Of a stretch of DNA of 35,673 nt, positions 17,227 to 25,780 are shown in pieces. Positions within the stretch are counted from its first letter, which is position 1. The number at the start of each line of letters is the position of its first letter. The DNA is from Opitutales bacterium (lineage in GTDB: Bacteria > Verrucomicrobiota > Verrucomicrobiia > Opitutales > UBA2987): NCBI GenBank assembly GCA_021772535.1, contig JAJFLV010000190.1:1-35673 (forward strand). Direction: 5' to 3'. Both the position numbers and the translations under genes were made by a program. The notes beneath the pieces are model-generated. The model ran no database searches. It had not been told where the DNA came from and saw only the letters and a program-made list of their open reading frames with translations.

Positions 17227-18039
17227 TCAACGATGCCGGTTGATATCCCTGCGTAATTTTTCCGTTTGCAGTCGCGCAGCCTGGGCGAACCCTTCATCTT
17301 TACCGGCATAGAGAACGCCCCGGGAGGAATTGATGATCAAGCCCTCGCCGTTGGAATCCAGGCCAGCCCGCATGACCTCGCCGATATCGCCACCCTGGGC
17401 GCCAATCCCCGGCACCAAAAGAGGCAGGTCCCCAACAACGCTCCGGATTTCCCCCAATTCCTGAGGGTAGGTCGCCCCGGCGACAAGACCCGCATTTCCA
17501 TACCGGTTCCATTCGCTGGCCACTTTTTCAGCGACTCTCAGGTAAAGTTTCCTGCCGTTTGAATCAAGGTTTTGCAAATCCGCCGCACCAGGGTTGGATG
17601 TCCGGCAAAGAATGAAAACTCCTTTCTCGGATCGCTCCAAAAACGGGTTCAGCGAATCACCGCCCAGATAAGGGTTGAGCGTTACCGCATCGGCCCCGTA
17701 GTGGTCGAATATCTCTCTGGCGTACATCGTGGCGGTGCTTCCGATATCGCCGCGTTTGGCATCCAGAATGACCGGTATCCTGGGGTGATGCTCACTCAGG
17801 TAGTTCATGGTGAGTTGAAGCTGATCCTCCGCTCCTTGTCCTGAAAAGAAAGCAATCTGGGGCTTGTAGGCGCAGACCAGGTCAGCGGTCGCCTTGATGA
17901 TTTCCCGAAGGAAGGCAAAAATCGGGTCTTTCCCCGATATCAAGTGTGCCGGGATGCGGTCAAGATCGGGGTCCAATCCCACGCAGACGAGGGAATCGCT
18001 CTTTTTCCAGCGAGCTTCCAGTTTTTCCATGAATTTCAT
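17227..18039 (-). CDS. pyrF: Orotidine-5'-phosphate decarboxylase (type 2, long form)
   Basis: PyrF makes UMP from OMP in the last step of pyrimidine synthesis. The 270-residue protein is the longer type found in many non-enteric bacteria. It has the substrate block SLVCVGLDPDLDRIP at the start, CAYKPQIAFF, the catalytic tetrad segment VILDAKRGDIGSTATMYARE, NPYLGGDSLNPFL, FILCRTSNPGA, and the phosphate loop VPGIGAQGGDIGEV. All catalytic residues are visible. It reads away from the next gene to the right (18373). Confidence 0.95.
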   Translation of the reverse strand: MKFMEKLEARWKKSDSLVCVGLDPDLDRIPAHLISGKDPIFAFLREIIKATADLVCAYKPQIAFFSGQGAEDQLQLTMNYLSEHHPRIPVILDAKRGDIGSTATMYAREIFDHYGADAVTLNPYLGGDSLNPFLERSEKGVFILCRTSNPGAADLQNLDSNGRKLYLRVAEKVASEWNRYGNAGLVAGATYPQELGEIRSVVGDLPLLVPGIGAQGGDIGEVMRAGLDSNGEGLIINSSRGVLYAGKDEGFAQAARLQTEKLRRDINRHR

Positions 18040-18372
18040 TGTCTAAGGGATGATTTCCGACATCGGGTGGCAGGTTTGTATCTGGCGAAAAGTATCAAGG
18101 AAATTCAGCGAATGTTAAAGTTGCTTTTTTTACAATATCCGAACTTATTCGGCCTCGCGTCCACTTTATGGAAAAAATCTTTTAACTGTATTGCTAATAA
18201 AGAGTAAATAAACATGGAAATTCCACTAATGAAATTCCCGAATTACTTCAGGCCTAAACCAAAAGCACCTATATTCTTTATCCCAAACGGAATGATGTCC
18301 TTCATAAATCTTTGGATATTACTTAGGAGTTGCCTTTTCCTTTAGAGAGACTTATAGTCTTGAGATCAATTT
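18040..18372. other. 333-bp divergent intergenic region
   Basis: This gap lies between the pyrF start and a plus-strand membrane-protein start, so it should hold promoters for both. It is visibly AT-rich. A 43-codon open frame (18214-18345, plus) has no ribosome site and no recognisable product. A TAGAGAGACTTATAGTCTTG stretch just before 18373 contains a small inverted repeat (AGACT...AGTCT, 18348-18360). No clear terminator or RNA gene was seen. Confidence 0.5.
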
Positions 18373-18912
18373 ATGAGAAAAAGTTTATCTGCCAGCATGT
18401 TAAAACCTTTTGCGCCAGGGATTATTTTTGCCCTTCTAACTATCCTTATAGGATTTGGTCTTGGGGGTATATTCGGGGCGGCGGAAGATTCGGTAATAAG
18501 CTACTTGAAGGAATCCACCGAACCAGTCTTCGAATCGGTTTATAAAGGGAGCATCAAGAAAAGGAATGCCATCGTTAATAAATCCTGGACCTATCTACAG
18601 CGAGCCCATCTTCACGGCGGCGCCATCGGAACAACCGCCCTGAGCTGCATCCTTTTACTGGCCCTGTCCGGCCGGGCTGGCCTGGTGGAAAAGATTACCG
18701 CCACCGCCTTTGGCACGGGAGCGCTTCTTTACACGGTTTTTTGGCTGCTGGCAGCCCTCAAGGCCCCCGTACTGGGCAACACAGGCGAGGCCAAAGAAGC
18801 TTTGAACATAATCGCAATTCCAGGGGCCGTGCTTTGCCTCCTGGGATTATTCGGCACTTTATTCCTGGTCATCAAAAACGTAATATTTGGTTCCAAACCC
18901 AGACAGGATTAA
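18373..18912 (+). CDS. Four-helix membrane protein of unknown function
   Basis: The 179-residue protein has hydrophobic helices at about 13-36, 80-98, 106-126 and 143-165. Between helices 1 and 2 is a polar loop ending in YLQRAHLHGGAIGTTALSCI; the paired His residues beside a Gly-rich helix start could bind a metal or cofactor. I do not recognise a named family. Its stop codon abuts the ATG of the TPM-domain gene with no spacer, so it is very probably expressed together with the two genes that follow. Confidence 0.8.
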   Translation: MRKSLSASMLKPFAPGIIFALLTILIGFGLGGIFGAAEDSVISYLKESTEPVFESVYKGSIKKRNAIVNKSWTYLQRAHLHGGAIGTTALSCILLLALSGRAGLVEKITATAFGTGALLYTVFWLLAALKAPVLGNTGEAKEALNIIAIPGAVLCLLGLFGTLFLVIKNVIFGSKPRQD

Positions 18913-19716
18913 ATGAACCGGGCACTCACTGGAGGCATCAATCGAATTGCGAGCCGTTTGGCTGCTTTTTGTTTGTTAATAATGTTGAGCGGGCCTGCCG
19001 TCTGGTCTTTGGAAATATCCCTGGAACGGCCCGGGGAACGGGAATTTATTCGCGATCTGGCCAACCTGATCGATCCTCCGGAGGTTGAAAGCATCCGTGA
19101 ATTGTGTGACAAACTGCTGACCGACAAGGCAACCCCAATCATTGTCGTAACCATCGATTCGATGGCATTGCATGGCGGTGCAGGTATGCGCATTGAAACC
19201 TTTTCCACCCTGCTATTCAATCAATGGGAGATCGGGCATGCGAAATTGGGGGAGCAGGATTGGAATACCGGTATCCTACTTCTGGTTTCGAAGGGCGACC
19301 GTCAGGCCAGAATCGAATTGGGCGCCGGGTGGGGGCACCGGGAGGATGCCCAGAGCCGCCGGATAATGGACGGGCATATCATTTATCATTTTAAACAGGG
19401 GCGGTTTTCCGAAGGAATTGTAGCCGGGGTGGAAGCTCTCGACAAAATGGCCCGCCAACTTGAACTGCCTACCCGCCCGCGCCCCTGGTGGCATTTTGCC
19501 CTGGTGGTTGGATTTATCGGATTGGCCATCTTCACCATTGTCTCACTTATCAAGCGGGGTGCCAGCGGATGGGCCTGGCTGTTTTGGGGAGCGGTTTTCA
19601 CCTTGCTCGGGTTTTTGCTCATGCAAATGCTCCGAAGCAGCTCCAGCGGGGGTTTCAGCGGCGGCTCTTTCGGAGGGGGATTTTCCGGCGGTGGCGGAGC
19701 AAGCGGTTCTTGGTAA
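18913..19716 (+). CDS. TPM-domain membrane protein (YgcG/MOLO-1 family), Gly/Ser-rich C-terminus
   Basis: A signal-like hydrophobic segment (about 14-36) precedes a TPM domain (about 42-180): VNxL-type opening FIRDLANLIDPPEVESI, then ATPIIVVTIDSM, NTGILLLVSKGDRQARIELG, AGWGH and IIYHFKQGRFSEGIVAGVEA. Two membrane helices follow (about 195-213 and 221-237). The last 30 residues are a Gly/Ser/Phe run ending GGGGASGSW, the usual tail of this family. TPM proteins are thought to act at membranes in repair or quality control. It is the second gene of a three-gene unit, directly abutting its neighbour upstream. Confidence 0.9.
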   Translation: MNRALTGGINRIASRLAAFCLLIMLSGPAVWSLEISLERPGEREFIRDLANLIDPPEVESIRELCDKLLTDKATPIIVVTIDSMALHGGAGMRIETFSTLLFNQWEIGHAKLGEQDWNTGILLLVSKGDRQARIELGAGWGHREDAQSRRIMDGHIIYHFKQGRFSEGIVAGVEALDKMARQLELPTRPRPWWHFALVVGFIGLAIFTIVSLIKRGASGWAWLFWGAVFTLLGFLLMQMLRSSSSGGFSGGSFGGGFSGGGGASGSW

Positions 19717-19728
19717 ACAGAAAATCCA

Positions 19729-20409
19729 ATGCAAAAAGAATCCCAACTTTTTAATGAGGAACAGCGCAAGCTGGTCCAACAGGCGGTGATCGAAGCAGAA
19801 AAAGAAACCTCCTGTGAAATTGTCCCGGTGGTGGCGACCGCTTCGGGCCGTTACGACCGGGCTGAGGATATTATCGGCTTATGGCTGTCGATTCTCGTGG
19901 TGATAACCCTTTGGTTGCTACTCCCACGCCAAAGTGGTAATTCGGGAAGCTGGGATTCCTCCATGCCCCAGATTCTTGAACTGCTGGCGGTAGTTACCGG
20001 AATTGTAGTCGCCTTTATGGCCGGAGCTGTGGCCGGAAGCCGGATTGGGTGGCTCCGCAGGCTCTTCACCCCGAGAAACCAGATGAAGGAAGAAGTGACC
20101 GCCAAGGCTCGGGAAGTGTTTTTCGACAACAGAGTCCATCATACCGCTGGAGGATCGGGTCTGCTTATTTACGTATCTTTGTTCGAGCGAACCGCCATGG
20201 TGCTAGGCGACCAGAATATCCTCGACAAACTTGGGCAATCATTTCTTGACGACCTTTGCAAACAACTTACCGATAGTTTGCGCATAAATCATCCTTCCGA
20301 CGCTCTCAGCGAAATCATTTCCGAAGCTGGCAGGCAGTTGAAAGGCTCATTGCCTTGGGAGGACGGAGACGTCAACGAATTGCACGATGCCCTGGTTCTA
20401 ATCGACTGA
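19729..20409 (+). CDS. Second TPM-domain protein
   Basis: The 226-residue protein opens with QLFNEEQRKLVQQAVIEAEK and ETSCEIVPVVATASGRYDRA, a TPM start without signal peptide. Two membrane helices (about 45-62 and 81-103) interrupt the domain. It then resumes with VHHTAGGSGLLIYVSLFER and TAMVLGDQNI and ends at INHPSDALSEIISEAGRQLK. The pairing of two TPM genes, one with a signal and Gly-rich tail and one with internal helices, is often accompanied by lemA; no lemA is present here, and the four-helix protein at 18373 takes its place. Confidence 0.85.
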   Translation: MQKESQLFNEEQRKLVQQAVIEAEKETSCEIVPVVATASGRYDRAEDIIGLWLSILVVITLWLLLPRQSGNSGSWDSSMPQILELLAVVTGIVVAFMAGAVAGSRIGWLRRLFTPRNQMKEEVTAKAREVFFDNRVHHTAGGSGLLIYVSLFERTAMVLGDQNILDKLGQSFLDDLCKQLTDSLRINHPSDALSEIISEAGRQLKGSLPWEDGDVNELHDALVLID

Positions 20410-20522
20410 ATACAGTATCTATATACAATACAGCCAATCCGCAGACAACTCACATGACGCTGTCGAAAGGATGAATGGCGGGTGCGAAATCTGATTTAGG
20501 AAGAAAAGAGGGAAAATCCCCG

Positions 20523-20693
20523 CTATTCCGTAATAGCTTCGGCGACTAATTTCTTGGCAATATTTCTGATTATTTTCCGGTCAGGATAATTGGGATCTTG
20601 AGCCAGGAGTTTACCCCTGGCAACAAATTCGGGTCGGATTATCTGATGATCACTGTCAGGAACTGTTTTATTTTTTTTGGATATGGTGGGCAT
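20523..20693 (-). CDS. 56-residue protein resembling the C-terminal part of FlgM-like anti-sigma factors
   Basis: The minus strand from ATG 20693 encodes MPTISKKNKTVPDSDHQIIR followed by PEFVARGKLLAQDPNYPDRK, IIRNIAKKLVAEAITE and a stop. AGG at 20702-20700 stands 6 bases before the ATG, a good ribosome site. The core RPEFVARGKLLAQDPNYPD with a following helix resembles short FlgM/anti-sigma-28-like proteins seen in Planctomycetes and Verrucomicrobia; this is from memory, not a search. A run of nine C immediately precedes the ribosome site. The gene lies in the same signalling cluster, reading leftward like its neighbour at 20951. Confidence 0.7.
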   Translation of the reverse strand: MPTISKKNKTVPDSDHQIIRPEFVARGKLLAQDPNYPDRKIIRNIAKKLVAEAITE

Positions 20694-20950
20694 GATTTAC
20701 CTGGGGGGGGGTTCGGCAAAGTTAAGTGCCTTGGGTTGGACGCCGTATATCATGGATATGAATATACACCACCTTCATCGGCAAACTGAAATAATTCTTA
20801 ATTAAAAATTAAAAAAATCGATAAATTAGGTCAAGCAGCAGTCACACCCCCATTCGCAAGCTTGCAGGAACAAGTTTCAAGCTTCAGGAATGAACCCGAT
20901 ATCCTTAAAAATACTGCTCCCAGCACCAATCGACCGGGATATACCCAAGT

Positions 20951-21175
20951 TCAATTCTCAGGTTCCAGGGCTTGCTGCTTGCGACGGAGGTTTTGAACAA
21001 TATTCTCCAGTTCATCCGTTCGGCGAATAATTTTTCGGATATTTTCCGCGATGGGATTATGTGCTTCGATTTTTCCCAGGGTGAGGTCGGCATAACCGCG
21101 TATGAGGAATAATTCTCCATTCAAGTCGTGGACTATTTTACGAAGAGAATCCGGGGGTAAATTATGGGAGTCCAT
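20951..21175 (-). CDS. Stand-alone histidine-kinase-like dimerisation/phosphoacceptor protein (74 aa)
   Basis: The protein contains SLRKIVHDLNGELFLIRGYA followed by helix 2 (ENIRKIIRRTDELENIVQNL). This matches the H-box of hybrid and NtrB-like kinases (consensus near LRKxxHDLNNxLxxIxGYxEL), with His16 as the expected phosphorylation site. No catalytic ATPase domain follows; the protein ends after helix 2 with a short Arg/Lys/Gln tail. It could be a phosphotransfer or decoy dimerisation module, or a remnant of a full kinase. It faces away from the NtrC-type regulator at 21572, sharing the 396-bp region between them. Confidence 0.75.
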   Translation of the reverse strand: MDSHNLPPDSLRKIVHDLNGELFLIRGYADLTLGKIEAHNPIAENIRKIIRRTDELENIVQNLRRKQQALEPEN

Positions 21176-21571
21176 TAATTAAGTTATTAATACCGATTTT
21201 TTACAAAAATTCTTAGCTGTCACTGAGGCTCGGTCCATTCCAATTCAAGAATGGCAAAGAATTTGCCTTTTCCTCTCAAAAAAGCAAATCATTTGGATGC
21301 CGAATTTCTCGGCAGGCTGTATTAATCCGCCCTTTTAAATTTAACAAGTTGCATTAATGCCGTGCCGCGTTAATAATTTGGCATAGGCACGATGGGATTT
21401 TTTCCTCGCAGATTAGGGGTTTCTCCCTATTTAAGTAACGATAACGAAAGATAGAGTCATTATTTGGTGGAATATGCGTTTTATAAAGATTAAATCTAAA
21501 TCTTAGTTGATTTCGCATCCGGTAATCCACTGTTAGATCGATTTACTCTTGAATCCAGTTGGCAGCGGCAA
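21176..21571. other. 396-bp AT-rich divergent regulatory region
   Basis: This lies between the minus-strand phosphoacceptor gene and the plus-strand regulator. It holds several short inverted repeats: CCATTC-N8-GAATGG at 21235-21254 and GCCGA-N5-TCGGC at 21300-21314. No GG-N10-GC sigma-54 promoter could be convincingly placed, and no open frame looks coding. It should contain the promoters of both flanking genes. Confidence 0.45.
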
Positions 21572-22992
21572 ATGGCCTTTGAAAAAATACTCGTTTTGGA
21601 TGACGACCTTATCATCCGCAAATCTTTCCAGGAAGTTTTGCGGAGAAAACGCTACTCAGTGGCTGCTGCAGCTACCATCAAAGCCGCCGAGAATTACCTT
21701 GAGAAAGATGCCTTCGATCTGATTTTTATGGATTTGCGACTGCCCGACGGAGATGGGATCTCCTTGTTGAACAAAGTCTCCAAACAGCCCGATGCTCCGC
21801 TGATTGTCATTATGACCGGATATGCAACTGTGGAATCGGCGGTGGACTGCATGCGGGGGGGGCCTATGAATACCTTATCAAGCCTTTCTCCACCAACCAG
21901 ATCGAGATATTAATCCAAAAGGCCGAAAAATATACCCATTTACTTAATGTCAATCGTTTCTATAGCCAAAGCGATTTCCAGAAAACAAAGTTGATCGGTA
22001 ATAGCCATGCCACCCGGCAATTGCGAATATTGATTAGCAAGGTCGCACCAACCCAGGCAACCGTGCTCATCCATGGTGAAAGCGGCACCGGCAAAGAGGT
22101 CATTGCAGGAGAGATCCACAAGGCCAGCCTGCGCTCAGCAGCTCCATTCATCAAAGTCAATTGCGCGGCAATATCGGAAACCCTTATCGAAAGTGAATTT
22201 TTCGGGCATGAGAAAGGCTCCTTCACAGGAGCTGTGGAAAGACGCAGAGGCCGGTTTGAACTGGCCCACGGCGGTACCATTCTGCTGGATGAAATTAGCG
22301 AAATTTCTCCCGCCCTGCAGGCTAAACTCCTGCGGGTCTTGCAGGAGAGGGAGTTTGAGCGTGTCGGCGGCCATAAAACCATCCAGGTGGATACGCGGGT
22401 TTTGGCCACCACAAACCGCGATCTGGCCCAAAGCGTCGCGCGAGGAGAATTTCGGGAAGATCTCTATTATCGGCTCAACGTATTTCCTGTTTACAGTCCT
22501 CCCCTGCGCGAAAAAAAGGAGGATATCCTCATATTGGCAGAACATTTTTTGGATAGTTTACAGCGTAAGCACGGCGTTAAAATCGCGGGCTTCTCACCCT
22601 CTGCTAAATCAAGCCTCCTTTCCCACGACTGGCCCGGCAACATCCGCGAATTGCAAAACACCGTAGAACGGGCGGTCATCATAGTTGAACCGGGCGGGCT
22701 CATTGAACCCTCAACACTTGGATTAATTCACCGCGGTGAATCAGAATCTGGCGCAGGGGACCCGGCACAGCATCCATACATGGCCAATACCGGGGTTGAT
22801 TTTTTTAACGGAGTCGCCGATGAGATGCCGGACCCGGAATCCCTCATGTCGATGGAAGAACTTGAAAAACGCTATATAATGCATGCCTTGGAAGCTACTA
22901 AGGGCAATCGAACGAGAGCGGCCAGACATTTAAAAATCACCAGCCGAACCCTCCGCAACAAATTAAAGCTTTATCAGGAACAAGATAGCTAA
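21572..22992 (+). pseudogene. NtrC-family sigma-54-dependent response regulator, interrupted by a one-base deletion in a poly-G tract
   Basis: The first frame (21572-21913) encodes a receiver domain with Asp10-12, Asp54 (FMDLRLPDGDG) and IMTGYATVESA, up to VDCMRGG. At 21855-21862 there are eight G. Nine G would continue as GGAYEYLIKPFSTNQIE, the exact receiver ending with its conserved Lys, and lead in frame into the AAA+ domain. That domain is intact: GESGTGKE Walker A, FFGHEKGSFTGAVE (sigma-54 loop), GTILLDEISE Walker B, LPPLREKKEDIL-like segment and a Fis-type helix-turn-helix (ATKGNRTRAARHLKITSRTL). The AAA+ part alone could start at ATG 21991. The break is a sequencing error, a true mutation or phase variation. 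With nine G the product would be about 473 residues. Confidence 0.88.
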
Positions 22993-23104
22993 TTACCATT
23001 AACTCCCGATCGAGAATACCGACCTTTTCAACCGTTAATGAATCTTCTTTTTTTAAATGGGAAATTGAAAACCTGGAGCCAAGGCCATGGTGGCGGCGTC
23101 ACAT

Positions 23105-23110
23105 AGGAGG
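23105..23110 (+). promoter_or_regulatory. Strong Shine-Dalgarno site that decides the kinase start
   Basis: AGGAGG stands 9 bases before GTG 23120. It lies inside the reading frame if the upstream ATG 23087 is used. In a genome with few strong sites this favours GTG 23120 as the true start. Confidence 0.65.
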
Positions 23111-23119
23111 GAGATTCCA

Positions 23120-23893
23120 GTGGAAGAAATTTACCCTAATCAAGCCTTGTTAACTGCCTCCCGAAATCAGTCACGGATTGCGGCCATCAACGGCCTTTTG
23201 CATGATTTCAGCAACGCCATGATGGGTATTTGCGCCTTAAGCGAATTCTCCTTAAACTCCCTTGATCCGGACAATCCCTTAAAGAGCAATCTCAAGCTTA
23301 TCAGCGAAAACGCCACTAAAGCACAGAATATGATGCGTAGTATTGCCGAAATCAATCGGTCAAAACCCAATGTGCACAACTTGGCGGATTTGTCCCAATT
23401 GGTTCCTCAGCAGGAAAAATTGTTGCGTGTTGTGCTGCCGGGAGGAGCTAGCCTCCATGTGGATGCCCCGAATTCAATATTGCCAGTCAGAATCGATGAA
23501 AGTTCTTTCAAACAGGTATTATTACATTTTGCCCTTAATGCCGGGAGCGAGCAGTCTTCTCTTTGCTATATCAAACTTTCCTTACGGCGGGTTGAGGCGG
23601 GAAGGACAAAACGAGACGGGGTGTTTCCCGAAAATTTCGGATTGCCGGTTGAGGCAGCCGAGCTTTCCTTTTCCGATAACGGTGGAGGAATTGCCGCCAA
23701 TCTGGTGCCAAAGATTTTTGAACCTTTTTTCACAACTCGGGGAAAATTGAGAAGTATGGGCCTTGGCCTTTATTTTGCCAAATGTTTCGCCGAGGATCAT
23801 GGTGGCCAGTTGGGGGTGCTCAACAAAGAGGGCCAGGGAGCGACTTTTCTTCTCCTCCTTCCATTGGAAGATTTGAGCGAGGACACTGTCTGA
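23120..23893 (+). CDS. Small soluble sensor histidine kinase
   Basis: There is no input domain. The phosphoacceptor helix carries His28 (AINGLLHDFSNAMMGICALS), followed by a second helix (KLISENATKAQNMMRSIAEI). The ATPase domain has an N-box (LLHFALNAGSEQ), a G1 box (SFSDNGGGI), an F-box (KIFEPFFTTRG) and a G2 box (SMGLGLYFAKCFAEDHGGQL). The type resembles NtrB-like kinases that pair with sigma-54 regulators. It follows the interrupted regulator by about 127 bp in the same direction, so the two are probably cognate partners. GTG 23120 is chosen for its AGGAGG site; ATG 23087 would add 11 residues. Confidence 0.88.
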   Translation: MEEIYPNQALLTASRNQSRIAAINGLLHDFSNAMMGICALSEFSLNSLDPDNPLKSNLKLISENATKAQNMMRSIAEINRSKPNVHNLADLSQLVPQQEKLLRVVLPGGASLHVDAPNSILPVRIDESSFKQVLLHFALNAGSEQSSLCYIKLSLRRVEAGRTKRDGVFPENFGLPVEAAELSFSDNGGGIAANLVPKIFEPFFTTRGKLRSMGLGLYFAKCFAEDHGGQLGVLNKEGQGATFLLLLPLEDLSEDTV

Positions 23894-24072
23894 AATCATT
23901 TCGGCCCATCGATATTTTTGTGGCGATAGCGGGATGAAGCGTTCAAGTTTCAGAGGTCTGCATCCCGGTCCGGGTCATGGTCCGCTGATTTGATACAAGC
24001 GTTTCTCAAAGTTCTTTTTTTGCCTCGCACCATCGCCGGTTTCGATTTTGAAAGACGGAGCCTGGTCAAAGT

Positions 24073-24711
24073 ATGAGTAATTTCTTTTTTTATTTTGGTA
24101 TTATCCTGGGACTTGTTTTTTCCACCACCATCGTTTCGGGTGCGGTATGGTGCGTGCAAATTACTCTTCGGAGGGGCTTCCTCACAGGATTGAGCGCCGG
24201 CACTGGCATCGCAGTGGCACAGTCCCTGTGGTCCTCATTAGCTGCCGTCATGGTTTTCTGGCTTTACCCTTTCAGCGATTCCATGGACTGGATGTTCCGC
24301 TTTTTTGCAGCCGGGGTTTTGGTCTATATGAGCACAACGGTTTTCGGGGCCGAAAAAATAAAATCCCTTCGCTACGAAGGCGACCTGAAAGGCATTGGTA
24401 AAATTTTCAGGAGCACTTTCGGCATCGCCCTGGCCATGCCGATGCGGCTTCCGGGATTTTTGGCCTTGCTCATCTCAATGAATTTTCATGTCCGTCAGAT
24501 CGACTATGGCAACGCCGTGCTAATCGGGGTGGGGGTGGGCCTCGGCTCGTTTGCCTGGTGGGCCTATTACGTTGTCCTGGCCGCTCTATTCGGCAAAAGA
24601 GTACCGGAGCCAATCACGGTCAAATCGATGAACAAGCTAAAGGTGCTGGCAGGTTCCGTCCTTCTGGCCCTGATGTTTATTTGCCTGGCTCCAATGGTGC
24701 CCGGTTTTTGA
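24073..24711 (+). CDS. LysE/RhtB-like amino-acid exporter family membrane protein
   Basis: The 212-residue protein has about six hydrophobic helices. The N-terminal half follows the LysE pattern: helix 1 ending at SGAVWCVQITLRRGFLTGLS (the usual GPxxxxxxxxxxxxGxxxG stretch), then AGTGIAVAQSLWSSLAAVMV. The second half has RLPGFLALLISMNF in place of the NPK-type block, and a Gly-rich helix (GVGVGLGSFAWWAYYVVLAA). Family members export amino acids or related solutes. The NPK motif is absent, so the substrate cannot be guessed and it may be a divergent member. It converges on the oxidoreductase gene with 3 bp between stops. Confidence 0.75.
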   Translation: MSNFFFYFGIILGLVFSTTIVSGAVWCVQITLRRGFLTGLSAGTGIAVAQSLWSSLAAVMVFWLYPFSDSMDWMFRFFAAGVLVYMSTTVFGAEKIKSLRYEGDLKGIGKIFRSTFGIALAMPMRLPGFLALLISMNFHVRQIDYGNAVLIGVGVGLGSFAWWAYYVVLAALFGKRVPEPITVKSMNKLKVLAGSVLLALMFICLAPMVPGF

Positions 24712-24714
24712 AGC

Positions 24715-25713
24715 TTACCGTTTTTTCCGCACCATTTGGCCGCTGGCGGCACTTTGACGAATCATATCCATGAGCCGGGCTAGACGCAAACCGACTTCGG
24801 GAGGGCAGGGATTTTCCATCTTGCCCTTTCTCACTTTGACAAATTGCGACCAGGTGCTGCCTTTGGGAGAATGGAGGAGTGGTTTGAATTCGCTACCGCC
24901 GGCAGGCAGGAAAAGCAGGCACTCACCCCAAATACCCGTTTTCAACACTCCTTTGGTCCCCATCACGCGGACTTCGGAATTGCAATTGGTGGAATCGCCG
25001 AAACCGCCCAATGAAAAGACTACTCCATTGCGAAAACGTCCGCATACCGCGGAGTTGATCTCTACCGGGGTTCCGCTCCGGTCCAAAATGGCGGAGACCT
25101 CAGCCACATCGGAACCCGCCAGATCGACCACCGTATTGAGCATATGCGAACCGGTATCAAAGAGAAATCCTCCCCCGGAAATCTCCGGATCTTGACGCCA
25201 GGTGCCTTTCTGATAGGGCTTCCATTCCTGGTGCACGAGCGCCGAGATGCCGGTCACCTGTCCGATTTTTCCTTGGGCGATCAGTTTTTTTGCCTTCATA
25301 ATGGCGGGTGACAGGCTCCCGTTGAAACCGACAACCAGGAGCCGCCCGGTCTGGTTGCGAACGCGAATCAGCCGGTGGGCCTCGCTTGCATTCATCACCA
25401 TTGGTTTTTCCACCAACACATCAAGGCCTGCCTTGAGACAATCCCGGGCCTGTTCGAAATGAAATTTATGAGGTGTGGCAATCAAGGCGGCATCCGGTTG
25501 CGGTTCCCCGGCCAGGCATTCCTTAAGGGAGGAATAGAAAGGCGGGCAGGGTTTCCCCTGCTCTGCAAACCATGCTGTTGTTTTTTCGCGGGAGGAGGGG
25601 CTCACCTCGATCAAGGCCTGGATGCGCGTAGTTCTAGGGCCCTTCAGCATTTCACGCATGTGCATGGCCGCGATCAGGCCCGAACCCAGTATTATCACGT
25701 TGATTCTAGCCAT
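24715..25713 (-). CDS. Gfo/Idh/MocA-family NAD(P)-dependent oxidoreductase
   Basis: The N-terminal Rossmann domain shows INVIILGSGLIAAMHMREML (nucleotide loop, with Ala where the third Gly usually stands). It continues with DAALIATPHKFHFEQARDCL and the catalytic motif GLDVLVEKPMVMNASEA (Lys of EKP). The C-terminal sheet domain contains GGGFLFDTGSHMLNTVVDLA, with the family's Asp and His. The 332-residue length is standard. These enzymes act on sugars, inositols or related polyols; the substrate cannot be deduced. No transport or sugar genes adjoin it. Confidence 0.92.
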   Translation of the reverse strand: MARINVIILGSGLIAAMHMREMLKGPRTTRIQALIEVSPSSREKTTAWFAEQGKPCPPFYSSLKECLAGEPQPDAALIATPHKFHFEQARDCLKAGLDVLVEKPMVMNASEAHRLIRVRNQTGRLLVVGFNGSLSPAIMKAKKLIAQGKIGQVTGISALVHQEWKPYQKGTWRQDPEISGGGFLFDTGSHMLNTVVDLAGSDVAEVSAILDRSGTPVEINSAVCGRFRNGVVFSLGGFGDSTNCNSEVRVMGTKGVLKTGIWGECLLFLPAGGSEFKPLLHSPKGSTWSQFVKVRKGKMENPCPPEVGLRLARLMDMIRQSAASGQMVRKKR

Positions 25714-25780
25714 AACTGATACTTCAAAAGGTGATGGAATCTCCGAAATTGTCTTCGCTCATTAAGCTCCGCCTCCGCCC

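Noticed and set aside
18214-18345. 43-codon plus-strand frame upstream of the four-helix protein gene
   Set aside because: No ribosome site, no family resemblance, and AT-rich intergenic composition.
20598-20789. 63-codon plus-strand frame
   Set aside because: Antisense to the better supported 56-aa minus-strand gene and crosses the poly-G tract.
21176-21571. Search for a sigma-54 promoter upstream of the regulator
   Set aside because: TTGGCATAGGCACG at about 21378 looked similar, but the GG-N10-GC spacing is not met.
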